Positions 1 to 5,782 of a DNA stretch of 12,609 bases are shown here, piece after piece. Every line of letters starts with the position of its first letter. The stretch's first letter is position 1. This DNA is from JBDIBB01 sp039812685 (GTDB taxonomy: Bacteria > Acidobacteriota > Vicinamibacteria > Vicinamibacterales > JAFNAJ01), in contig JBDIBB010000110.1 of the NCBI GenBank assembly GCA_039812685.1, positions 1 to 12,609 of the forward strand, read 5' to 3'. The notes under the pieces were generated by a model. It worked only from the letters and a program-made list of their open reading frames with translations, was not told the origin of the DNA and made no database searches. A program made the translations under genes and the position numbers.

Positions 1-1271
1 CCCTGGGCCTGCTGCTGACTGGCCGCCGAGACGCCGTCGGCAATCGCCTTCACCTTGGCGACCGACTCGGTGAACTGACCGATCGAAGCCGCCACGCGCT
101 GCACCTTCTCGGAGCCTTCCTGCGCGCTGGTCGACGACTCCTCGATGAGGCTCGCCGTGTCGCGCGCCGCCTGGGCCGCGCGCTGGGCGAGGCTGCGGAC
201 CTCGTCGGCCACCACGGCGAAGCCCATGCCCGCCTCCCCGGCCCGGGCGGCCTCCACCGCGGCGTTCAGCGCGAGGATGTTGGTCTGGAACGCGATCTCG
301 TCGATCGTCTTGATGATCTTCGAGACCTTGCCCGACGACTCCTGGATGGCCGCCATCGACGTCACCATCTCCTGGAGCATCCGGTTGGAGTCGAGCACCT
401 GCTGGTCCACCTGCGCCATGAGCCGCGCCGCCTCGCCCGCGTGCTCGGCGTTCTGGTGCGTCATCGAGCCCATCTCCTCCATCGACGCCGACGACTCCTC
501 GAGGCTGGCCGCCTGCTCGGTGGCCCCCTGGCTGAGCGACTGCGCCGCCGTCGACACCTGCGAGGAGGCGGCCACGACCTGCTCGGAGGCCTCGCGCAGC
601 TCGGTGGCCGTGCCGCGCAGCGTGGTGGCGATCGCCCGAACCGACCAGACCACGGCGACGCCGACGGCCGCCGCAAGCAGCAGCACTGTTACGATGAGCC
701 ACCACGCCCGGGCGTAAGCGGCATCGGCATTGGCCGCGTCGGCGGTGAGCATGTCGCGTTGCAGTTGCACGACGACGTCCATATCCTTCAGGATTCGAGC
801 GACAATCGGGTTTGCCTTGGAGACGCTCAACTGACGAGCCTCGTCGGCCTTGCCCGACTCGGCAAGGGCGATGACGTCGTCCTTGACACCCGCCCACTCT
901 CGAGCGCCTGCAACGGCGTCGGCCACCGCCTTCTTGCCGTCATCGGTCTCCAAGAGAGCCGTGACATCCGCCGCGAGGGCGCTGAACTCACGCAGCATCT
1001 CATCCGCCTCAACCCTTCCAGCCTTCAGCGCGTCCTGTTCGCGCGTGTAGCCGGCGAGCTGGACTCGGCGGAGGATCGCCCTCGCATCGAGGGCATGTCC
1101 GCGCATGACCAGCGCGAGTTCGAGCCGCTTTGCTGTCACCGAGGTGACCGATTTCATACGCTCGTTCAGGCTGTCGGTCACCCACACCGCCGATCCGCCC
1201 AGAATGATCAGGAGCGCGACGAGTGCGCCGAACCCGCTGTAGAGCTTCTTGCCAACCGTCCACTTACCCAT
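1..1271 (-). CDS. Methyl-accepting chemotaxis protein, 3' end cut by window edge
   Basis: This is an inner-membrane chemoreceptor that signals to CheA through CheW. I translated 423 codons from the ATG at 1271, which is preceded by a GGAGG ribosome site 5 nt upstream; the frame stays open to base 1. Visible parts in order: TM1 at about residues 12-32; a periplasmic, mostly helical region at about 33-188 that resembles the four-helix-bundle ligand domain; TM2 at about 189-210; then a long coiled coil. The conserved signalling tip is at about 325-360 and includes EIAFQTNILALNAAVEAARA and GFAVVADEVRSLAQ, so membership of the family is certain. Odd feature: TM2 runs almost directly into the coiled coil with no full HAMP domain and no DEIG-type motif. 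The C-terminus, where a CheR-docking pentapeptide might sit, lies outside the window. The ligand cannot be inferred. It follows cheW after a 300-nt gap and probably has its own promoter. Confidence 0.95.
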   Translation of the reverse strand, partial: MGKWTVGKKLYSGFGALVALLIILGGSAVWVTDSLNERMKSVTSVTAKRLELALVMRGHALDARAILRRVQLAGYTREQDALKAGRVEADEMLREFSALAADVTALLETDDGKKAVADAVAGAREWAGVKDDVIALAESGKADEARQLSVSKANPIVARILKDMDVVVQLQRDMLTADAANADAAYARAWWLIVTVLLLAAAVGVAVVWSVRAIATTLRGTATELREASEQVVAASSQVSTAAQSLSQGATEQAASLEESSASMEEMGSMTHQNAEHAGEAARLMAQVDQQVLDSNRMLQEMVTSMAAIQESSGKVSKIIKTIDEIAFQTNILALNAAVEAARAGEAGMGFAVVADEVRSLAQRAAQAARDTASLIEESSTSAQEGSEKVQRVAASIGQFTESVAKVKAIADGVSAASQQQAQ

Positions 1272-1571
1272 GACGACCTCCAGCCTGACGTGATCCGTGC
1301 CCGCGACGCGCGTGAGTGCCGTTCGGAGCGTGGCGACTACCAGGCTCTGACCGACGAAATCGGCGGTGCGCTGACAGCTATGAGCTCGACCGTCGACAAA
1401 TCGCATCCCGCCGACGGATGCGGCGGCGGCTCATACGCGTGGGCCGGGTCAGACATCGAACGTGGCCAGGCCCGCGAGAGATGGACGCGCCGGGACGCCG
1501 GGATCTCGCGCCGGCGCCAACCACACGCCCTGTCCGCCACCGCGCGCCAGGCGCGGAGACGGACCGGTGTG
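1272..1571 (-). other. 300-nt gap between cheW and the MCP gene
   Basis: I see no convincing gene in this gap; the open frames crossing it have no recognisable protein motif. It holds two things. A GC-rich inverted repeat lies at 1540-1556 (ccgcgc, 5-nt loop, gcgcgg), just downstream of the cheW stop, without a following T run on the minus strand. A GCCGATTT box lies at 1357-1364, about 85 nt upstream of the MCP start, and may be the -10 element of a sigma-28 promoter. The length and layout fit a transcription break between cheW and the receptor gene. Confidence 0.5.
1357..1383 (-). promoter_or_regulatory. Possible sigma-28 (FliA) promoter of the MCP gene
   Basis: On the minus strand the sequence reads TCATAGCT, 11 nt, GCCGATTT. 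The downstream box matches the first six positions of the known FliA -10 consensus GCCGATAA. The upstream box matches the TAAAGTTT consensus poorly (3 of 8). It is the weakest of the five similar elements in the window and is kept because of its position about 80 nt before the receptor start and its shared -10 box. A predicted transcript would have a leader of roughly 80 nt. Confidence 0.3.
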
Positions 1572-2078
1572 TCAGAAACTGCTGCCGATCGATCGTTCGG
1601 CGGCGAAGATGCAGTCGAGGTCCAGCAGGATCTTGACCGTGCCCTTCACCTTGGCGACGCCCTTCATGTAGTCGGTGCGGACGGCATTGCCGAACTCGGG
1701 CGTCTCCTCGATCTCTTCCGGCGCGATGTTCACGACCTCGCTGACCGCATCGACGACGATGCCCACCAGCGCGGCGGTGCCCGCGGCCGACACCTGCACG
1801 ACCACGATGGAGGTGCGGTCGGTGTAGTCGATGCCAGCGAAGCCGAACTTCGCACGCAGGTCGATGACCGGGATCACCTTGCCGCGCAGGTTGATGACGC
1901 CCTTCACGTAGGGCGGCACCTGCGGTACGACGGTGATGTCCATCATCTTGATGATCTCGCGCACGCGCAGGACGGGCAGCCCGTACTCCTCCTGGCCGAG
2001 CGCGAACGTGAGGTACTTGCCCGCAAGGGCCTTGCGGAGGTCCACACTCTCGACGGGTGGGACGGCGGTGGTCGACAT
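1572..2078 (-). CDS. cheW: Chemotaxis coupling protein CheW
   Basis: This cytoplasmic adaptor links chemoreceptors to the CheA kinase in the signalling array. The 168-residue product is the usual CheW length and consists of a single CheW (SH3-like double barrel) domain at about residues 20-160. Diagnostic sequence includes KYLTFALGQEEYGLPVLRVR (21-40) and VKGVINLRGKVIPVIDLR (58-75), the latter containing the conserved NLRG turn with Arg65 and the following VIDLR strand. The ATG start at 2078 is well supported by GGAGGAA about 5 nt upstream. It lies 182 nt downstream of cheB, and a FliA-like promoter sits in that gap, so it may be transcribed separately from cheA-cheB as well as by read-through. 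CheA has its own CheW-like P5 domain; this standalone protein is the expected partner. I see no truncation or missing core motif. Confidence 0.97.
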   Translation of the reverse strand: MSTTAVPPVESVDLRKALAGKYLTFALGQEEYGLPVLRVREIIKMMDITVVPQVPPYVKGVINLRGKVIPVIDLRAKFGFAGIDYTDRTSIVVVQVSAAGTAALVGIVVDAVSEVVNIAPEEIEETPEFGNAVRTDYMKGVAKVKGTVKILLDLDCIFAAERSIGSSF

Positions 2079-2186
2079 CGATTCCTCCAGGAGAACGGAG
2101 CGCGGCGTTCGGGTCGAGTCCCGGGGCGGCCGGTCGCCTTGGCCGTCCGTGCCGCAACCGCGCGGCCGTTCACGGCACTGGAAGAG

Positions 2187-2213
2187 GAATCGGCCGGCCT
2201 GCGGGAATGGTTA
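2187..2213 (-). promoter_or_regulatory. Likely sigma-28 (FliA) promoter of cheW
   Basis: Minus-strand sequence reads TAACCATT, exactly 11 nt, GCCGATTC. Against the known enteric FliA consensus TAAAGTTT-N11-GCCGATAA it matches 5 of 8 in the upstream box and 6 of 8 in the downstream box, with exact spacing. It lies in the non-coding cheB-cheW gap, about 110 nt upstream of the cheW ATG. Class III flagellar genes such as che and mot genes are classic FliA targets, which fits. Confidence 0.5.
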
Positions 2214-2223
2214 GGTCGGCCGT

Positions 2224-2260
2224 AGCGCCGCGTGGCGGACCACCCGGCCCGTCGCGCGCT
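2224..2260 (-). other. Inverted-repeat region directly after cheB
   Basis: Immediately downstream of the cheB stop there is an outer repeat agcgc/gcgct (2224-2228 with 2256-2260) and an inner perfect hairpin gtgg-cgga-ccac (2232-2243). No T run follows on the minus strand, so it is not a textbook intrinsic terminator. It may slow transcription or stabilise the upstream messenger's 3' end. It precedes the putative cheW promoter. Confidence 0.3.
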
Positions 2261-3328
2261 TCAGGCGACCCGCCGCGCGCTGAGCCGGTCGAAGCACTCG
2301 AAGATCAACGGCGGCATGCGCAGCAGCGTCGCCACGTGCGCGGCGCCTCCCCTCGCAATCGCCTCCTTGGGCATCCCGAAGACCACGCAGGAGCGCTCGT
2401 CCTCGGCGATCGTCTCGGCGCCCGTCTGCCGCAGCGCGACCATCCCGTCGGCGCCATCGGCGCCCATGCCCGTGAGCAGCAGCGCGACGACCGGCACGCC
2501 TTTCAGCCTGGCGATCGAATGAAAGAGCACGTCGACGGCCGGCCGCTGGTGGTGCACGGGCGGGCCCTGCTTCACCGCGGTCCGCAACTGGACACCGAAG
2601 CGCTCCACGACCAGGTGGAAGTCGCCCGGCGCGAGGTAGGCGGTGCCGCGCTCGAGCAGTTCCCCGCCCGCGGCCTCGCGCACGCTCATCGGGCAGATGC
2701 CATCGAGGCGCTCGGCGAAGGCGCGCGTGAAGTTGGCCGGCATGTGCTGGACGATGACGATCGGCGGGACGTCGGCGGGCAGACGCGTCAGCAGGGCCTC
2801 GATGGCCTGCGTGCCGCCGGTGCTCGCGCCGATGGCGATCAGGCCGTGTGCCCGTCGTGCCGGCACGACGGCGGGCGCAGGCCGCTGGGTGGCGAGCGCG
2901 TCGGGGCGCGCCACGCGGTAGCCGCTGGTGCGCAGCGCGCGGATGCGCTGCTTGAGCCGGTCGGCGACCTGCGGCACCGAGTAGGGCCCACCGGGCTTGG
3001 GGATGACGTCGATGGCGCCCAGGCGCAGCGCCTCGATGCTCGCGCTCGACCCGGCCTGGGTCAGCGAACTGACCACGATGACCGGCATGGGGCGGTGCGC
3101 CATCAGCTTCCGGAGGAAGGTGAGCCCGTCCATGCGCGGCATCTCGATGTCGAGCGTCAGGACGTCAGGGGCGAGCTGCACGATCAGGTCGCGCGCCATG
3201 TAGGGATCCGACGCGCCGCCGACGACTTCCATGTCCGGTTCGCTCCGGATGGCGTCCGAGAGCAGCTTCCGCACGATCGCCGAATCGTCGACCACCAGCA
3301 CGCGGGCCTTGCGGGCAGCGCTCATCAT
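2261..3328 (-). CDS. cheB: Chemotaxis response regulator protein-glutamate methylesterase CheB
   Basis: CheB removes methyl groups from receptor glutamates, and often deamidates glutamines, once phosphorylated by CheA; it gives adaptation opposite to CheR. The 355-residue product has the standard two-domain layout. The receiver domain is at about residues 8-125, with acidic pair VVDDSA (Asp14/Asp15), phospho-acceptor Asp60 in TLDIEMPRMDG and Lys111 in IPKPGG. A Pro/Ala-rich linker spans about 137-160. The methylesterase domain is at about 161-350, with all three catalytic residues present: Ser169 in IGASTGGT, His195 in VQHMPANFT and Asp291 in TGMGADGADGM. The start is ATG at 3328, overlapping the cheX stop by 4 nt (ATGA); a second ATG at 3325 is an alternative. 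Ribosome-site similarity is weak, so coupling to cheX translation is likely. It appears intact and active. Confidence 0.98.
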   Translation of the reverse strand: MMSAARKARVLVVDDSAIVRKLLSDAIRSEPDMEVVGGASDPYMARDLIVQLAPDVLTLDIEMPRMDGLTFLRKLMAHRPMPVIVVSSLTQAGSSASIEALRLGAIDVIPKPGGPYSVPQVADRLKQRIRALRTSGYRVARPDALATQRPAPAVVPARRAHGLIAIGASTGGTQAIEALLTRLPADVPPIVIVQHMPANFTRAFAERLDGICPMSVREAAGGELLERGTAYLAPGDFHLVVERFGVQLRTAVKQGPPVHHQRPAVDVLFHSIARLKGVPVVALLLTGMGADGADGMVALRQTGAETIAEDERSCVVFGMPKEAIARGGAAHVATLLRMPPLIFECFDRLSARRVA

Positions 3329-3873
3329 GACAACCCGGGCTCGAAGTGGAGCCGCAGCCTGATGGGGAGGTCGTTGAGGGTGAGGAACAGCTCGCCCTCG
3401 CCCGGCCCTGGCGCGTCCAGCGGCGGCAGCGGACCGGGCGCGTGGCGCGTGACGACGGGCGGCACGAGATCGAACCGCCAGTCCCGGCAGGCGCGGCTGA
3501 GCCAGGCGCCGCAGACCTGGTTGCAGAACTCGCCGCAGACGTCCTGGATCATCGGCTCGGTCACCGGCGCATCCGGTTCCAGGCCGACGAAGGCGTCCAG
3601 CAACTGGTGCGCGAGCGGCTCGCCGACGGCCAGCTCGACGTAGCCCGCGAAGGCGCCGGCGAACGCCACGCGGGTGACCAACCAGGGAAACGCCGGCGGG
3701 CGCTCTCCCGGGTCGAACACGGGCGGGTGCGCCGCCAGTTCGGCGAACTGCCCGGCGTCGCTCGGCGCCCAGAAGGCGAAGAAGCTGCGCTCGGCCACCT
3801 CGTGGAGGGCGGCTCGGATCGCCTCCCTGTGGTCAGCGAAGGCCGGCGCAGGCCGCGACCTGTCCAAGGACAT
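3325..3873 (-). CDS. cheX: CheX/CheC-like phosphatase for CheY-P
   Basis: The product resembles the CheC/CheX/FliY phosphatase family, cytoplasmic proteins that remove phosphate from CheY and so terminate the signal in bacteria lacking CheZ. The key evidence is the single E-x-x-N signature in MIQDVCGEFCNQVCG (Glu115 and Asn118 with start at 3873), followed by the C-terminal stretch of alternating strands including ELFLTLNDLPIRLRLHF. Only one such motif is seen, as in CheX; CheC normally has two. At 182 residues it is slightly longer than a minimal CheX of about 155; the first 35 residues look like an added helical segment. I chose ATG 3873 because GGAGGTGA lies 9 nt upstream; a GTG at 3876 is also possible. 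That ribosome site is inside the end of cheY, and the genes overlap by 41 nt. It ends in a 4-nt overlap with cheB. The family assignment is from motif and context, without alignment. Confidence 0.78.
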   Translation of the reverse strand: MSLDRSRPAPAFADHREAIRAALHEVAERSFFAFWAPSDAGQFAELAAHPPVFDPGERPPAFPWLVTRVAFAGAFAGYVELAVGEPLAHQLLDAFVGLEPDAPVTEPMIQDVCGEFCNQVCGAWLSRACRDWRFDLVPPVVTRHAPGPLPPLDAPGPGEGELFLTLNDLPIRLRLHFEPGLS

Positions 3874-4261
3874 CACGCATCACCTCCGGGCGGAACGGTT
3901 TCTCGACATACAGCCGGACGTTGAGGACCCGGGCCTCCTCGCGCCGCGCGTCCGATCCGTCTGTGCTGATGATCACGCGCGTCAGCTTGCGGTAGCGTTC
4001 GTTCTTTCCCACTTCCCGCAGCAGCTCGATGCCGCCCATCACCGGCATGTTGATGTCGGTGAACAGCGCGTCGATCGGGTGCGCCGCGAGCACGGCGAGC
4101 GCCTCGGCGCCGTTGGCCGCCTCGTGAACGTGCTCGATCGGCACGTCGCAGAGTCCGGCCACGCGCCGCAGCATCATCCGCATCATGGCCGAGTCGTCGA
4201 CGATGAGGATGTTCAGCGGCCGGGCGCCGCCAGGGTTCGAGTGATGACTGCCGTCCATCAT
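3833..4261 (-). CDS. cheY: Chemotaxis response regulator CheY-like, single receiver domain
   Basis: This is a single receiver domain with no output domain, expected to be phosphorylated by CheA and to bind the flagellar switch. Diagnostic residues are present: acidic pair Asp22/Asp23 in ILIVDDSAMMR, phospho-acceptor Asp69 in LFTDINMPVMGG, the switch Thr100 in VIISTDGS and Lys121 in YVEKPF. At 142 residues it is about 12-15 longer than a minimal CheY, because of a polar N-terminal tail with two histidines before the first strand. Two tandem ATG codons (4261, 4258) follow a GGAG site 5-8 nt upstream. It begins 12 nt after cheD and its last 41 nt overlap cheX. The position next to cheX and cheD supports a chemotaxis role over an unrelated receiver protein, although other CheY copies may exist elsewhere in the genome. 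Confidence 0.93.
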   Translation of the reverse strand: MMDGSHHSNPGGARPLNILIVDDSAMMRMMLRRVAGLCDVPIEHVHEAANGAEALAVLAAHPIDALFTDINMPVMGGIELLREVGKNERYRKLTRVIISTDGSDARREEARVLNVRLYVEKPFRPEVMRDVLGQVAACAGLR

Positions 4262-4273
4262 GTGCTCCGCGCT

Positions 4274-4873
4274 TCAGAGCTGCCGCGAGATCTCGCGGCC
4301 GGATGTGATCTGCACGCGGCCATCAACCGCGTGCAGGTTGACCGTGCGCACGAGCTTGCCGCCGACGTCTTCCGCCTTGATCAGCACGCCGTTCCGCCAG
4401 AGGATGTTCTTGGTCGCCAGCGTGTTCCGCCTGCCGATGTCGAAGCTGGTGCCCTCGCCCGCCATCTCGGCGCCGCCGACCAGCCAGACCAGGCAGCGGC
4501 CCTTCTGCAGGCCCCGGGCGTAGGCTGTCTGGAACAGCAACGGGATGCCGGTGTCGGCGAACGTCGCTGGCTGGTCCCTGGCGCGCAGCAGGTTGATGCG
4601 CGAATCGGGCAGGAGCACGTGCAGCAGGCCCGCGACCCGTACCACCGGATCCCAGATGCACACGGCCACACAGCTGCCCAGCGCGTGGGTCACCAGGACG
4701 TCGGCGGCGCTGCCGGAGACGGCGAACTCCCCGATGCCGACCACCACGCGTTGTCCGGCGCCAGCGGCCTCGGCGGCCCCGCCCGAGGCTTCGGCGAACG
4801 GATCGGGTCCGCCAGGGTCGAGTCGCCGCGGGGCCGTCCGGGACGCGGCGGCCCGCCAGGGGCGATCCCTCAC
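4274..4873 (-). CDS. cheD: Chemoreceptor glutamine deamidase CheD
   Basis: CheD deamidates specific receptor glutamines to glutamates, tuning receptor output and creating methylation sites. The catalytic triad known from Thermotoga CheD (Thr, Cys, His with spacings of 6 and 17) is exactly reproduced: Thr62 and Cys68 in VTHALGSCVAVCIWDP, and His85 in AGLLHVLLPDS. The conserved FDIGRRN and later strands are also present. The start is GTG at 4873, overlapping the cheR stop as GTGA; it has an AGCGGAGGGA ribosome site about 4-9 nt upstream, which decides it over the in-frame GTG at codon 43. This gives 199 residues with an N-terminal extension of about 40 residues rich in Arg, Ala, Gly and Pro compared with a minimal CheD of about 160. 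No cheC, the usual CheD partner, is in the window. Confidence 0.95.
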   Translation of the reverse strand: MRDRPWRAAASRTAPRRLDPGGPDPFAEASGGAAEAAGAGQRVVVGIGEFAVSGSAADVLVTHALGSCVAVCIWDPVVRVAGLLHVLLPDSRINLLRARDQPATFADTGIPLLFQTAYARGLQKGRCLVWLVGGAEMAGEGTSFDIGRRNTLATKNILWRNGVLIKAEDVGGKLVRTVNLHAVDGRVQITSGREISRQL

Positions 4874-5742
4874 GGGTCCCTCCGCTTGTAGACGGCGGGC
4901 GCTACCCACCGCAGGTCGTGCGTGATGCCGTTGAGGCTCTCGGAGTGCGAGATGAACAGATACCCGCCGGGGCGCAGGTGCCGCTCGAGCATCGACACCA
5001 CCCGCTGCTGCACCGGCCGGTCGAAGTAGATCATCACGTTCCGGCAGAAGATCACCGCGAACCGCGTGCCCAGATCGCCGATCTCGAGCAGGTTGCGCTG
5101 CTCGAAGCGGACCCGCTGCCGGATCGCGGATCGGACGCGTGCCAGGCCTTCCTGGGCGCCGGCGCCCTTCTCGAAGTACTTCCGCAGCAGCGGCTGGGGA
5201 ATGTCGCGGACGCGCTCCAGCTTGTAGATCCCCCTGGTTGCGGCCGCCAGCACCTTCGTCGACAGGTCGGATGCGAGGATGCGCACCCCCGGGGCGCGGG
5301 CCCCGGCCATCGCCTCGTCGAGGACCATGGCGAGCGTGTAGGGCTCCTCGCCGCTGGAGCAGGCGGCGCTCCACACGTCGACCGTCGGCAGGCCGCGCGC
5401 GAGCACGTCGGGCACCACCTTCTGGCGGAGCAGGTCGAAGTGCTGCGGCTCCCGGAAGAAGCTGGTGTGGTTGGTGGCGATCGCGTCGAGCAGCATCACC
5501 AGTTCGCCGCCCTCGACATCGCGCTCGAGCGCCGCCAGGTAGTCGGAGTAGGAGCGGACGCCGAGGGCCTTCAGGCGCTTCTGCAGACGCGCGGTGACCA
5601 GCGCCCGTTTGCCGTCGTGCAGCGTGATGCCGCTCTTGCGGTACACGAGGTCGATGACCGCGGCGAGTTCGCGGTCGGAGATCGGCGCAGGTTCGATGAG
5701 CCCCCCTGGCCAGACCGGCGCCAGACGCAGTGCCGTGCTCAT
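4870..5742 (-). CDS. cheR: Chemotaxis protein methyltransferase CheR
   Basis: CheR transfers methyl groups from S-adenosylmethionine to receptor glutamates. The 290-residue product has the all-helical N-terminal domain (about 21-88) and the SAM-binding Rossmann-like domain (about 89-285). Recognisable motifs are TNHTSFFRE (90-98), WSAACSSGEEPYTLAM (124-139, the SAM loop), acidic Asp159 in ILASDLS, FCRNVMIYFD (232-241) and ISHSESL (264-270). The beta-subdomain insertion that docks receptor pentapeptides is not obvious by eye. The start is ATG at 5742, with GGGAGA directly upstream; that hexamer is repeated three times. It lies 40 nt downstream of cheA and its stop overlaps the cheD start by 4 nt, so the two are probably translationally coupled. 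Confidence 0.98.
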   Translation of the reverse strand: MSTALRLAPVWPGGLIEPAPISDRELAAVIDLVYRKSGITLHDGKRALVTARLQKRLKALGVRSYSDYLAALERDVEGGELVMLLDAIATNHTSFFREPQHFDLLRQKVVPDVLARGLPTVDVWSAACSSGEEPYTLAMVLDEAMAGARAPGVRILASDLSTKVLAAATRGIYKLERVRDIPQPLLRKYFEKGAGAQEGLARVRSAIRQRVRFEQRNLLEIGDLGTRFAVIFCRNVMIYFDRPVQQRVVSMLERHLRPGGYLFISHSESLNGITHDLRWVAPAVYKRRDP

Positions 5743-5768
5743 GTTCTCCCTGCTCTCCCAGCTCTCCC
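5743..5768 (-). repeat. Three GGGAGA repeats at 9-nt spacing before cheR
   Basis: On the minus strand the cheA-cheR spacer carries GGGAGA three times (complement at 5763-5768, 5754-5759 and 5745-5750). The spacing is exactly 9 nt. All three resemble ribosome-binding sites; only the nearest ones lie at a usable distance from the cheR ATG. It could be a ribosome standby or loading tract, or a simple duplication. Confidence 0.6.
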
Positions 5769-5782
5769 TGCCGGCCGCGGCC

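Noticed and set aside
1009..1263. An 84-codon minus-strand frame overlapping the receptor gene.
   Set aside because: It is out of frame with the clearly conserved MCP reading frame, and its sequence is low-complexity Arg/Ala/Pro.
2149..2178. A gtgccg/cggcac inverted repeat in the cheB-cheW gap.
   Set aside because: The 6-bp stem encloses an 18-nt loop and would be inside the predicted cheW leader; it is too weak to call a riboswitch or terminator.
4873..5374. Extension of the cheD frame upstream to 5374, giving 366 residues.
   Set aside because: The added part lies wholly within cheR in another frame and has no CheD similarity; the GTG at 4873 has both a ribosome site and the typical 4-nt overlap.
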